From NCBI GenBank assembly GCA_013396655.1, contig WBMV01004989.1, positions 369,136 through 433,135 of the forward strand: a stretch of DNA of 64,000 nt. The letters run 5' to 3'. This stretch comes from Campylorhamphus procurvoides (lineage: Eukaryota > Chordata > Aves > Passeriformes > Dendrocolaptidae). The notes below the pieces were generated by a model. The model was not told the DNA's origin, did not search any database, and saw only the letters and a program-made list of their open reading frames with translations. This document shows, one piece after another, positions 12,391 through 25,363 of the stretch. Position 1 is the stretch's first letter, and each line of letters begins with the position of its first letter. Made by a program: the position numbers and the translations under genes.

Positions 12391-14183
12391 TGTGGTGGGT
12401 TGACTGTGATTGGACACCAGACATCCACCAAAGCAACTCTATCACTCCCTTCTTCAACTGGACAGGGAACAGAAAATGCAATGAAAGACTCTTGAGTTGA
12501 GATAAGGAAAGGGGAATCACTCACCAGTTACTGTCATGGGCAAAACAGACTCAGCTTGAAGAAATAAGCTTAATTTATTATCAATCAAACCAGAAAAGGA
12601 TAATGATCAATAAACCCAAACGTTAAAGCATCTTCCCCCTAACCCTCCTTTCTTCCCAGACTAATTCAATACTAATTTTGTGTACCTCTGCACCTCCCAG
12701 CAGTGCAGGGGGATGGGGAATGAGGGTTACAGTCAGTTCATCACAAATAATGTACCATTTGTCTCTCCTTGGGGGACAACTCCTCACAGTCTTCCCCAGT
12801 TACAAAGGGGGATCCCTCTGTAACCGTCCCTCTGTTACTCTGAGACAGTTCTCCACAAATTTCTCCAGCATGAGTCCTTCGGGCTGCAGTTCTTCATGAA
12901 CTGCTCCAGTTTGGGTCCCTTCTATAAAACGCATAGAACAGGTTGCTCCGACATGGGTCCCTTGTGGGGTCATAGATCCTGCCAGAAAACCTCCTCCAGT
13001 GTGGGCTCTTCTGTCCGTCTTGCCACAGGTCCTCTCAGGATTCTGCCGCAGTGTGGGTTTCCCACAGAGTCACAGCTTCCTTTGTGTGCCCACATACACT
13101 GTGGGGTCTTTGAGGGACTGCAGGTGGATATCTGCTCCACAGGGGGACAGTCTGCCTCACAATGCTCTTCACTATGGGCAGCAGGGAGATCTCTGCTCTG
13201 GTACCTTGAAGACTTCATCCCCCCCCTTCTTCACTGACTTTGGTGTCTTCAAGGCTGTTTCTCCCACATATTCTGAGTCCTCTCTCTGGCAAGTTCACAA
13301 TACTCTCTTTCCCCTGTCCCCTTCTTAACTACGTGTTCTGGTTACAATCCAGGGGATGGAGCAGATCGTCACAAGGGGCCAGTCTTCCAGCTGGCGTGGA
13401 ATGTTTGAGAGAGGGTTTTGCCATGGGTTGGAGCTGCTCCAGAAGCCCCAGCTGCTGCTGGTAACCACTTCTTTTCCCACAGAACTGCGGCAAAGCTGGG
13501 AGCACTGCTTCACCACTGCCTTTTGCTGCCACGACCACAACGAGCCACAGTGACTGTGGTTGTTACTGCCACCGCCAATCAGCATTTTTCAGGCAGTATA
13601 ACTCATCTCAGATGAAATAGTTTTCCAGGTTTTGCTTTGCCCTAATTTTCTGTGGGGAAAGCACTGGTTCCCAAAAACTAGTTTGCCATATTATTTTCTT
13701 TGTTCTCCCAAACCATGTGGTCCAGCAGGGGAGCTCCAGCTACTTTGTCTGTTTTTGCCCTGGGTGTTGAGTGGGAGGGCAGAGCGGGAAGCTAGAGAAT
13801 TATTCCTACCTTGTTGATTTAAGCTATTTCCTTTGTATTTTTGTGGTTGTTGATTTTTTTTCTTTTTTCCCTTGTCAATAAACTTATTTTTTCACTTATA
13901 CCTCCTCACATTTTGCCTCTTTATATTGGTGGGAAATAAAAAAAGAGGAGGGTTACTTTTTTGGAGTTCTCATCCCCAAATTTGTCTTTAAGCCTAGACA
14001 TCACATTATTCCAGAGGCACTACCATGATCACTGAAGGGTTTGGCCTTGGCTCGTGGCAAGTCTATCTTGAAACCAGCTGGCATGGACTCTGTTGGAGAT
14101 GGGGGAATCTTCTGGCAGCTGCTCAGAAAAGCCATACCTGTAACTGTCCTTCCATTAAAACCTTGATGTGCAAACCCAATACG
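12391..14183 (-). mobile_element. Long ERVL-like LTR, split by a nested LTR
   Basis: From left to right the plus strand matches, in reverse orientation, a long avian LTR that I recognise. It contains a repeated GC-rich motif with variants of 'ctccagtgtgggctc' and 'tgctccacagggggacag', a TTTATT block at 12574-12579 that reads as a poly(A) signal on the minus strand, and the right end 'caaacccaatacg'. The left edge TGTGGTGGGTTGAC reads as a canonical ...CCACCACA end on the minus strand. The right edge ends in ACG where the family has ACA. Flanking CCTGG and TCTGG fit a 5-bp target duplication with one change, as expected for ERVL. Removing the nested element leaves about 1.1 kb. The GC-rich open frames inside are not genes. 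No internal gag-pol sequence is seen on either side, so this is a solo LTR. Confidence 0.85.
13334..14005 (+). mobile_element. Younger LTR nested inside the ERVL-like LTR
   Basis: Outer-LTR sequence stops near 'cttaactacg' and resumes near 'ttattccagaggcactacc', which are adjacent in the family as I know it. The roughly 670 bp between them start TGTTCTGGTTAC and end GACATCACA. They carry a plus-strand AATAAA at 13877-13882, followed by U5-like text ending in 'ggagttctcatcccc', a form common in bird ERVL LTRs. The orientation is opposite to the host element. A clean target duplication is not visible, so the edges may be a few bases off. This is a solo LTR. Confidence 0.7.
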
Positions 14184-15365
14184 TCTGGTAACCAGGTGCC
14201 TTATAGCAGTCCCTGAGGAGAGGTGTGCTTGAGATGGTGTCCTAGTCACCTGTTGGAGCTGGATAATTCTTCTCCAGGGCTCATTACTGAAGGTTCCCAC
14301 TGTGGTGACATGAACCTGCAGAGCCTGGTGTGGGTCAGTGACTATTAGGCCCAGCTCAGTGCTCAGCAATTGACATCTTTAACTTGGTGCCAAACAAGTA
14401 AAAAGATGGATAATGTCTGCCCAAATAGTATTTGGTTTAGATAGAGCCATAACATGAAATTATGTTCATGGAAGGCCAATCCTTGCATAATAACTTATGT
14501 TGTGGTTTTGTAAATTATTCCAAATGAAAACTCCAGCAACCAATTAGCTAGCTGGATATCTGCATGCTATTTACTCTTAAAACAACAGCAATATAAGTTA
14601 ATGCAGTCAGAAACCTCTTTATCCCAAAAAGCACAGTGTACTTTTTATAAACTTCAGCCCTTTTTGATATACTTTCCCTTGGCATCTGTGCAGTAGCTGG
14701 TGAGCATGATCCTGTGACTTTTTCCACTGGCACACTTTCATAACCAAGAATAATACCAGCTAATGTTTTTCTTTAATAATTTGTGGTCAGGCACAGTGCC
14801 TCTCACATCTGTGATCCAACTATGCCTGGAAGAAATTGTCTCCATTTTCAGTATAAGTGTGTGGCTATACCTGGGGCTCCAGCAGTTAAAGTATGGGGTT
14901 CAGGTTTCATTGTTAACCATTGCACAAACACTCTAATACATATTTCCTTCTTGAGCAGAAAAAATACCTCAGACCTGGATGTATTGAAGGTGATGTGGAG
15001 AATGATGGATCCCCAATTATCTTTATATATTTCCCCTTTCAGACTTCTCAACTTTGTTTCATTTGAAAAAAATCACCTTCCAAGCAAAGCTAAATTCCAT
15101 TCCCCAACACAGCCTATTTACTACACAGCTCACTCTGTTTGTTTTTCTGCCCTTCTAGCTAGTATAAAGATGTTTGCACACAGCTGCAGAGAGAGATCTA
15201 CCATGGTAGAAGAAGTACCTCAGCTCAGAGAGGCTGGGCTTCCTCATCTTCTCCACAGGTTTGTCCCAGGGAGTAGGAGAAACTCCCTATCAAGTTCAAA
15301 GGAAACAAACCTCATAAACTAATGAGGACTGTAGCAGCTCTTTTAATAGAAAAAACTTGCATATA
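14184..15365. other. Region with the window's longest open frame, no recognised gene
   Basis: An open frame at 14783-15322 on the plus strand (179 codons) is the longest in the window. It shows no domain, signal peptide or membrane segment that I recognise. Composition is mixed and a minus-strand frame overlaps it. I treat it as probable chance. No transposon is recognised. Confidence 0.4.
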
Positions 15366-15506
15366 ATTTCATAGAATAATAGAATGTTTTGTGTTGGAGG
15401 GGGTCATAAAGGTTACCTAGTTCTGACCTCTCCGATACTAGGGATGCTACCCAGTAGACCAGGTTGTTCAGAGCTCCATCCAACCTGGCTGTCTCTTTTT
15501 AAATTG
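15366..15506 (-). mobile_element. CR1 LINE 3' end fragment
   Basis: The block opens with the degraded reverse octamer tail 'catagaataatagaatg'. 'ttgtgttggagggggtc', 'agtagaccaggttgttcagag' and 'ccatccaacctggctg' follow, all standard CR1 3' segments in minus orientation. Only about 140 bp remain, and divergence is higher than in the 10.9-kb copy. Confidence 0.88.
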
Positions 15507-18500
15507 TTGGCGGAAACTGATTTTACATTTAGAAGACATTGATGTTTTCTTAGAAGAAAACACAGGGTGGGGTTTTTTTCCATAAAGCAAAAAAACTAAA
15601 AAAGGATAAAATTAAATTATCAGTATTTCTCTAAACTGATATTAGAAAAAAAGACACTGGTAAAAATGTGTCCCATGCCATGCCAATTTCCATATCATAT
15701 TCAGTCCCTGAAAAGATATTCTCATTTTCTAAAATACTTTGTGAAAACTTTCCTGGCAAAGTAATCTCAATTAGATTGCAAATAACATAGATAGTTTCAG
15801 ATTAAAAACTAATGATGAAATCTTGAACTCCCTGGGGACCCACAGAGTTTATTATCAATTTAAATACAATTTCCTCACCCAAAATTAGTTGTTTCTTTTT
15901 TCAAAGAACTGAAAATTACTTCAAAACTGATAATGACTTCTGAAATTAATTGTAAACAGCAGTAACATTGCTGAAAAGCTGTTTTCTTTCTTATGCTGTG
16001 GTTACTGTTTCTGTAGAAATTTCTCTTTAGAAGAAGGAATATGTTATGGAGTTCTGTGTATTCAAAGGCAAGCACACTCATGGCAGGTTCTGATTTGACC
16101 ACTTGAGTCAAAAAAGGGTTCTGTGAAATTAATATTTTATTTTTTTCTTGCATGATGCAACCTAATTATATATAGTGTAGTCTTGAAAATATATGCCAAC
16201 ACCTGATTTCTTGTGGTAGAAGTCAGAAATGCGGCAGCATTTAATCAAATATGAAAATGACAACATTGTAGTGTTTTCTACAGGGAAGGTAAACCAGGAA
16301 AATGGGTGTGTTTTGTTGAAAGGCTGTGTTCTGTATTTTGTCCTCTATGTTTATATTAAAATAAAATAAAAAATACTCAAAAAATATGTTAATGCTGCCT
16401 AGTCATTCACTAAGAACCCTTTTATTTATGAAATTCCAACTGTTAAACAACTAGTTTATTGACTTTAAAAAGGCTTTGTTCTGTTTAATACATGTTGCAT
16501 GTCCTGGATGAGCCTGTTTTTTACTAGCTGTACAAATAGAGAATACAAGGAAATAATCATAATTGCCAAAAACACATAGACTGGAACCAATGATAATACT
16601 GTAATAATAATAAGCATGTGAATAAAGGATTCTGACATTACAGTTCGCATTGTGGTCTTTTATTTTATTAAACACAATTTAAAGAGAGAATAACTCATCA
16701 GTAGCATAATATTTTTTGTTTATGTTTTTCAGTGTTAGGAAAAGTGGAAGACTCAGGCTTGTCCCACTAGTCTCCAATAGCAGATATCATGCATAATGCA
16801 AAGATTAGGCTTTGAAAGATAGTGGCCTAAACTGGTATTATTGCTTGCAAATTAACAAAACGTCTCAAAATTTGTACTGAGTTTTTTTGAAGGCATTTTT
16901 TCCAGGGAAACCTGGATCAGGCCCTGGGTGAGAGATGTTATGGAGGGTTACTGTTTTAAGACAGATTAGAATTCACAACCTACAAATTGGCTGCCAAAAA
17001 AATGACCAAGCAATAAACTGCAGATGCTTGGTTATGACCATAAATTCTTTGGAAAATTTACAAAAATACAGAAAGTCAGAATGCACAATTATATTATTAA
17101 ATATTTTTTATGTTTCTTCTGAAATTTTAACCAGGATACAGGCTATGTCAGGATGTGGCTCCTATTCACAGCACCCACTGTCTGATAACATCACAACTAT
17201 TTTCAGCTCTCTGAGCTAATTGGAAACATCATATCTGCTTTGCTAGAATTTAGTCATGCTTCATTTGAAAGTTAAAAGCAGCTCCTGGGAGGAGGGAGGT
17301 TTATTCAAAACCCTTTTTATAAGCAGTGTGGTTAGAGCTGGAATATTCAAATACTTGTTTCTAAGCCTTGATTTAGGCCCCACCATATTTTTATTTTAAG
17401 GGAGAGAAATGTCATGCAGCACTTTATTAGAAATTAGACTTTGTTGTTATCCAAAGAGTGTGTTGACACTGTGAAATATCAAAAAAATACATTACTATTA
17501 TGTGAAATGTTTTCATCTGCAGAGTATATGGAGACAAGATTAGTGTCTTGTTTCCTTCCAGTATAGGGTACTTTGGTATGATTGAGGATTTTATTAGTAG
17601 CTTGCCAAGAAAACCCATATTCAACACAGTAAAGCTGCATACTCATGGAATATACGCATGACTTTTTGAAGGCTATTCTGGTAGCAATAAATGTATGTTA
17701 CCATTGAACACTAGGTTTGGATTCTACAGGGTTGGTAGTGAGCCACTGCTTACACATTCTTTGCCAGTGTGAGCCAAGAGTCTCAGCTGAGGTGGAACAC
17801 AGATATCTGGTGTCCTGGCCACATCTACATAGTGCCACTCTAGCTGGTAAAAATATGTTTCATATGCACTAAAAATCCATAAACATTTATTTATTTTCGA
17901 ATAGAATTTTTATTTTCTGATTCCTTAAACCATTCTTTACAGAAATTCTTTTACAAACAATCTACAACAATCGGACTAGGAAAGAAAGAGAACAAAAAAA
18001 GGTGGGTAATATTATCACAAATAAATACAGAACTTTTATGCTCCTTTCTTTTTTTATTATTTTTTTTCCTTCATTAAAAGTAAGACAGTAGTTTTTAACT
18101 TCTTTTTCAACACTGGTCTTTTGACAAGGGACTGAAAATTTCTGACATAGTCCAGGTGCAATTAATGCTGTACTTATCTTCCTTCTTTCAGCATGCTGTG
18201 CAGCTCTCACATGGCTGATAATCTGCAGTCAGTAGCAAAGGAAATCAGAGTATTTTATTCTGTCTCCTGGTTAGATACCTGTAGGTGTCAGTAACCTCAG
18301 TGGGTTTAAGTATTTCTTTTCCTGGTACACAGGAACATCAAGTGGTATAGATAAAAATAATAGGCAAAAGATAGATATTTTTATAGATAAAAATATAAGG
18401 CAAAAGCACCTCTGCCCTAGGATGTAAACAAGCCTGTGATCCATATGGGCTTTAGGAGAAGAACTTTCCTGTGGTCAAGTTAGTTTTTAATTTTGCAATA

Positions 18501-21500
18501 AGACTGACAAACACATGGAACCTTTTGTGATGACATGTCAGAGACAGACACGAGAGAAGTAACGTCCACTACTACTACAGGATTCTTACCTCTGCTATGT
18601 GAAATACTGATTGCCTTCCACATGAAAAGGAGGAGCTGGAAAAACTCCCCCCCATACACCAGAAACTGCTGAAAATATAATCTTGTCTAATTTCATCAAA
18701 GCTACACATCTAATAATTCATAGGATACTTGGCTCTGAACAGGTAAAAATAACAAAAGAAAAAATATCCTAGGCATTCAATTATGATTATGCAATAATTT
18801 TATATCATTGAAAAAGATTGTACATGAAGAACATGTATGTGAAGTTATAATTAATGAAATTCATAAAAGGTCTTAGAAGTGTCTAGGGCTAGTGTATGAG
18901 GAACACCTTCATAAAATGTCACAGTGAGTAAAAAAATGTGAATTTTATTTCCCAAAATGCTCTTTTAAAAGTCTTCAACACTGATTAAAAACCACATTGT
19001 TACTGCAACAGTGTGAACTTTATTTTCCTCAGGTTTTTATGCAGCGTGTTTTCTAACAGGTATTGATAGCTTTCTTCCACTTCTTTTGACAATGACACTG
19101 TAAAGGGACATGGAGTATAAACATTTCAAAAGGAATGTTTGAGGCAATAATATACTGTACAGCTTTTGTTTAGCATAACTCTTTAAAGAGTCACAAATTA
19201 TTCAGTAAGTCCTGAAAAGTATGATGCATGTTCACCTTAATCATTTAAATGCCAAATCATAGTCTTGTACTTCAGCACCACACATACAACATTATGCATC
19301 AGAGTAGATAATGTCTCACTTAAGTAGCTTCAGCAAGAAACACACTTTTGTGGATCTCATTAAAGCATTTTCAGTATCTTCCATAGTATCTTTACGTCCT
19401 GCTGCAAGAGGGACTGAAAATCACTGGCTTCCAACCAATGCTTGCAAAAATAATCGAAACAACCATAGAGTTCCAGCCTAAACCTCTGCAGTACTGCCTA
19501 CAATCTGCTAGGTATTATTTGGATTCTCAGACATCTCCAGGATAATTAGCTCTTAAAGCCCTGATTAATGCCATTGAAAACGTTTTACCCATATTAGATA
19601 TTGCACAGCTAAAAGTAAAAGAAGAAATATTTAAAAAATTTTATTTAAAAGTCTATATTTCAAATGCTTACCTTTTTTTTTTCTACTTTTAATGAAAAGC
19701 TAAAATTCTCCATGTTGTTCTGGGTTACTGAACTGAGAAACTTTGCCCCTGAAAACCTTCCCCTTTTCCAAATCTATTTTGAGATGCAGTAATAGACTCA
19801 CAGTAAAATCCTCTGCATTTTCCTACACCAAGGGATTAAAATAATGTCACTGCACAGATGAGAATCCAATATCCATTTAGGGCAAAGAGAAAAAGGGAGC
19901 CTGGCTCTGCTGCCTTGTGATGAGGGCTGTCATGTGGGAGGTCTGAGGTCTGGATACTTCTCCTTTTGCAAAAACTCTCTATAAAAATGTAACTTAACCA
20001 CTAAATTTTATAACTTTTAATTCATGATCTTATCAGTAATAGTGAACTTTTAAATCCAAATGCATAATTTTCACAAAACAAAAATTGAAAACTTCTCTGA
20101 TTGGGTTGGCTGTAATTGTATGCTTAATATGTTTGAAGTCCCTGGTGGAAAACTGGTGTTCTCTTACACATGCAAGCACGCCTACTCGATAGTATAGAAA
20201 GATACATGGAGCTATTAATATTTCTGGTGTTACAGGGATTTGGTACCTAGCTCCTGGCGTCGAGAAGCACCTAGCATATTGTACAACTAAACCAATTCTT
20301 TTTCCTTCTGAGAAGGCAACTAATCAGATTACCCATTCTCAAGGAAATGTAGTACTTTCCTTCTTGTGGCGGACATTTCAGTTTTGCAAATCTTTTTGTC
20401 AAAATTGGTTGTGCAAAAATGGTTTCTTCCTGCTGAGGTACTGAGAGAACTTGTTTACCCTACCACTCTGCAGGAGTTGCAGTGAAGCAGCTATGGCGTT
20501 TTAATGCTGAGGGTGAAGGATTTGGATCTGAACATGATATGAAGAATTGTGAGCATTCTGAGAAAGACTGATGTCTTGTATACATACCGATTCATCCTGC
20601 CCGACTTTTACAGTCTCAACACAGCTGAAAGAGACTAACAAGTTCATAATGTGAATATGACAAGTATTAGTGATCCACTTATAATATTTCTTTGAGTATA
20701 TTGGAGCATGACATTGTATTAAAAATTCTGAATATCCTGAAAAGAGATTTTATAATAGCAAATAGGTATATTACAGTTTCTCTCTTTCAGCCCAAGGGCT
20801 CATGTTTTGAAATCTTTATGCAAATCTTATATGTTTGCAAAAATCACTTGGCTTCAACAAAACTACGTATTTTTCTGGTGCTTCTCTTTTAGTGGAAGTA
20901 GTCTGAGAAGACCTAGAATGAAATATGACAGTCTTCATTTTAATGTCATGACCATCATCTGCAGAGCAGTCACACTGAACTTCTTCAATATCACCTTACT
21001 CAAAATTTATTAATAGAAGTAAGGAGAATTCAAGCTGAGAAAACATGTCAACGGAGAGATTATGTAAGCAAAATTATATAATTTTGCCCAACATTAGTAG
21101 GACTTCCATCTTGCAAGGAAAGTGTATTTACAAATGCCTGCATGTGACCTTTGGAAGACTACCCAGCAAAATATGGGTGCTACTTTGGTGTGTACATGCT
21201 AGCTTAATCTCTTTGCCAGGGATAGCAATAACAAAATATATAGGTGAATAGTTCATGTTAATATGAGGTCATACTCCTCAGACACTTGGAATATCTTTTC
21301 TCATGTGCTTAGAGCTTGCACTCACAGGCAATAACATCTACTACCAATCCCATTAGCTTTAACAAAAAAATACCCTTTCATATTCTTTGTCACTCATTGG
21401 TTTTCATATGAATGAAAATACTGTTATACTTGTGAGAAGACTAAGTAGACAGTTCACTTACAAAGATCAACTATTCTTACCAGTATGGATGAGTTACTGC

Positions 21501-24032
21501 TTCATTGAAGACATTACAGCACTGCTTGGAATGAATTAAGGTATTGATTTTAAATGTAGTATTTACCTCTTTTGTATGTTGTAGAAATTTTCTTGGGTCA
21601 ACGCACTTAGTCTTGAATAAGGCAACATTTTATAGAAAAATTTTTGTACCATTTTTTTTTTCATTGAATTCTCTTGTCAACAAAGTTTTTCTTTTTTTCA
21701 AAATGAGCTACTAAAGTTCTTTGATAATGATTCCCTAATATTTGGTATCTTCTCTACTTCAAAGGAAATGTCTTTCATTAGAGTGTGAATAACCAAATGC
21801 AAGCAAAGTCATATTATTCCTGTATATCAAGTGTTAGTCCCTTGAGCACAGCAGCCTCACGGGCCATTTGGTATATTTACATGTGGTTCCTGACATTCCA
21901 TAGACCTGATTAGTCACTTCCAGGTATGTAGGAATAACTGAGAGAAAAAAACAACACTGTAGCTTCTGGGCCTTGCTTGGGTTGTCTTGCTGAATGACTT
22001 AGCCTTAGAATCAGTCTATTTTGGCTCTCAGGTTAGTTTCCTAGACATTTTATTTTCCAATATCTTCATTCAGCACCTTTGAGTTTTTCCTCATTCAATG
22101 TGTTTTTGCAGTCAGCTGCATTCTTTCATTCTTTTGCACTTGGAATGGCACAAGACTATGGAGAGGAATTTGGATGTTACTTGTATTCTTGGGAAAGGAT
22201 TGGACAATTTATTTGACTATGATGTATTTGATCAGATTAATATGTTTTATTCATAATTTACATTTTTATTTTTAACAACTTTGTTATTTCCAATGACCCA
22301 GTGGATTCCTCATGCAATCATTTTTCAGCTTATGGTTCATCTGAACACTGTTGATGACAGTTGATTAATTTCTCACGTTGTGTGATAGATGCAAAGAGTT
22401 TAGAGAGGATTGTCTGAGCATTTTGTACATAAACACCTGTTCAAATTCCTATCTGTGTATTTTGAAGGGTGCACATGCCATCTTGAATATCACTGTTTTA
22501 AAAATGAAAACACAGTTCTATAAAACTCAATAAAATTCATAAAAGAAAGTCAAAGTACTTTGAAAACAAACCTGTATGTTCTTTTCCTAAAAATATTGTT
22601 AAATTGGAATATGTTATATAAAAGCCACTATTAATACAAAACTCTTCTTGATACACAAACAATTCTGCAAATTGGTCCTTCCACATGGAAGGTAAATCAA
22701 CCCATGATAAATGTTTGTCAGTGTCCACATTCAAGACATTCTGTGTTTGCCTTTAATGATAGTAAAGAAAATTAGTGCAAGTGTGTTCACAGTGAAGCCT
22801 GAAGGTTTGACTAGCATTTCTGGTATAAGTGCAGTTGAACATATTTTACTTTGGTGTAATTGAGAACAAAATTCTACCTAATGTAATTAATTGCTACTGA
22901 TTTTCTTTCATTTCCTTGCAAAAGTATAGCAAAAGACATAACAGTCTATATCTCCTATCTAAGACCCTTGTGGAATTGAAATATACTGCTCTTATGAAGT
23001 ATTTTTTTTTTTTAAGCTTAAACATTCCTCTGATCATTTTGGATGATTCCTAATATTTTTAGATCATGCTTTCTGGCTATGGAAGTGCAGAAGTTCAAGA
23101 GGTCCAGGCAGTAAAATCTGCAGATGGTATTTACATCTTCTAATTCTGGATAATCAAGGACAACACAGACAGCAGTCTGGGACCAAGTCTGAATTCAGAT
23201 AGGATTTTATCTGACAAAAATATGGATTTTTTTTCTTTTGATTTGTGTGCCTATATCACTTTGCATTTCTTTAGTTTAGTTTATGATGTTTCAAAGTCTT
23301 CAACCTTTCATTTAAGTGTGTTAGAACTACATCAACTACTGCCTGTTTAAAAATAAGACTATAGCTTTAAAAACTGAACCTTATACTATACATATTATTA
23401 CCTCTCCTTCCTCTACTGAAAGCAATTTTCTTTTCCAAATGATCTGTATTACTGAACATTTACCAAATTACAGTTTGCAGAAACTGAAGAGTTTTAGACC
23501 TTCATCTAGTAAATACATATGGCTAACCTAGAAAGAAATTTTAGGACCATATGTGAATTCAATCTTGAAATGATTAGAATATGACTTTCTCAAATCCTGA
23601 ATCCTGACTATAATTTTTCAAATATCTGAGGTAATTTTCATTCACTTCTTGATCTAAACTTGTTTGTTATGTATTATGTAAAGATTTATTTGAAATAAAC
23701 CTTGTAGATTCTCATAGTTATGATAAATTTGTGCAGATTTTCATAGCAACAGGTTTAGGGATTCACAAAATACTTTATCCAAGTGATTAAACAATATTGA
23801 GGTAAACATCAAAGTTTATGCTTAATTTGAAGCATATTTAATTTAGTAAGATTTTTTAGCCTTTATTAAAAAGCTTTTAGCACCATAGTTTTCCTCTACT
23901 GAAGTTTTCAGGATTTGAATGTCTATAAATACATACTTAGACTTTATTCACATAGAAGTCTTGAAAACCACTTAGGCAGTGACAATTAGGCCTTACATGT
24001 GCACTGCTCATACAACTAATTTCTGTTTGAAT
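15507..24032. other. Long AT-rich stretch without recognised genes
   Basis: About 8.5 kb with no recognised gene or mobile element. It holds several T and A runs and one imperfect tandem duplication at about 18346-18406 (units around 'agataaaaata' followed by 'aggcaaaag'). Open frames are at most 94 codons and lie on both strands. Confidence 0.5.
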
Positions 24033-24616
24033 TGATGCCTAAAATCCTGGAAAATAGGCACTCAGACAAACACCAATGGAGAAAGATAGACAATACCTTT
24101 ATTGGGAGATCGGAGACTCCGTGCCTCCGCTGGGCCCACCAAACACGCGTGGGTCGACGAGGATCCCCCACATCTGAAAGCCCCGAAGAACCCAGCCCTC
24201 AGTGGGGTTACAACTTTTATACCCTTCTAAACAATTAACATATGAGATATCCATAACCAATCATTATTTCTAATTTCCCCAGTGGTCCACCCATCAGGGT
24301 CCTGGGCCATGCCCCCTGGACCACCTCCAACGGTTTCTGGGCTCTTCTATTGTTTTGATTTCAAGTTATCTTGCAGGTGGCTCTGAAAAACACCACGACC
24401 TTCAGAGAGCCCAAGAATATGTGAGAAAATCCTTTTAGTAACTCCAAACAGCCTCAATATGTGAAGGTCTGAAAAACACCACGACCTTCAGAGAGCCCAA
24501 GAATATGTGAGAAAATCTGTTTAGTAACTCCAAACACCCCTTAATATGTGAGCAAGAAACTTATACCTCTAAAACCCCAAAAATCCACAAAATTCACCCC
24601 AAACCTTTAGGCATCA
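24033..24616 (-). mobile_element. Solo LTR with internal tandem duplication
   Basis: The block is bounded by an 11-bp inverted repeat, TGATGCCTAAA at the left and TTTAGGCATCA at the right, so it starts TG and ends CA like an LTR. Read on the minus strand it has a TATA box (TTTTATA on plus, 24215-24221) followed about 110 bp on by AATAAA (TTTATT on plus, 24098-24103), the expected U3-R order. GC content is higher than in the flanks. Two copies of an 86-bp unit lie in tandem at about 24383-24551 in U3. No internal retroviral sequence flanks it. A target duplication is not clear, since the flanks read TGAAT and CAATT. Confidence 0.8.
24383..24551. repeat. 86-bp tandem duplication in LTR U3
   Basis: The unit begins 'ctgaaaaacaccacgacc' at 24383 and again at 24469, with a few differences near the end of the second copy. 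Direct repeats in U3 commonly contain enhancer elements in retroviral LTRs, but function here is inference. Confidence 0.9.
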
Positions 24617-25363
24617 CAATTGTATCATATTTTGAGTATTTATATAGTCAGTATAAAAAAAACCCAAACAAACCAAACCCCTTGTTTTTCATGAATGCCT
24701 CATGTATTAATAACTTTAAGAATTGTTCTGAAATCCTCAAGTATCATTGGAGGTGTAAGACCATTTAATGGCTAAATTTTTATCATTATGTTCTCGATAA
24801 TTTAATATGAGGAATTTTATAATGGTTATAAAGAAAATGCTTTCATAGCCTTAGCTCTATCTAGGCTTTTCATAGATTCAAGGTCATAATTTGTATATGG
24901 TGTTCTTGTTTCGTTAGTTTTGATTTCTAGAACCACCCTTTAATATCAACATTAATTTCCAGGTTGAAGTTAGATTTAACATAAAATGTTATATTGGAAG
25001 TATCATTTCAGAACTCATTTTTAAGGAGTTGAGGAGACAATCTAACATTACCTTTGAATACACATACTTAGAACTGAATCATGAAAGAATAATTTTATTA
25101 AGGTAAATTTTATGATGTTCTTTAGCTATGGATAGAAGATAACATGGAAATAAATAATGAGAAATACCCTATGACAATTATTTATTTTTCCAGATCCTTG
25201 TTTGTACAGTGCAAAGTTACTTTTTGTATAGTGTATAGACAAAGTGGATTAAGAAATGGGACATCAAAAAGGGGCATTATCTATGATACCAGAGGCTATT
25301 TCAACTGTATATTTTACCTGCTAGAGGAAACTAGCAGAAATCATTCTGAATGATACAGAATCT
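24617..25363. other. AT-rich spacer upstream of the R2 relic
   Basis: No N-terminal R2 domain (zinc fingers, Myb-like) is recognised. A 69-codon open frame at 25144-25353 leads into the R2 relic and could hold decayed R2 coding sequence, but I cannot support that. Confidence 0.4.

Noticed and set aside
12678..13615. Cluster of overlapping GC-rich open frames up to 113 codons on both strands
   Set aside because: They lie inside the ERVL-like LTR and its nested insertion. Their openness reflects GC content and the repeated motif, not coding.
24032..24238. 68-codon open frame in GC-rich DNA
   Set aside because: It is antisense to a solo LTR and includes the reverse poly(A) signal.
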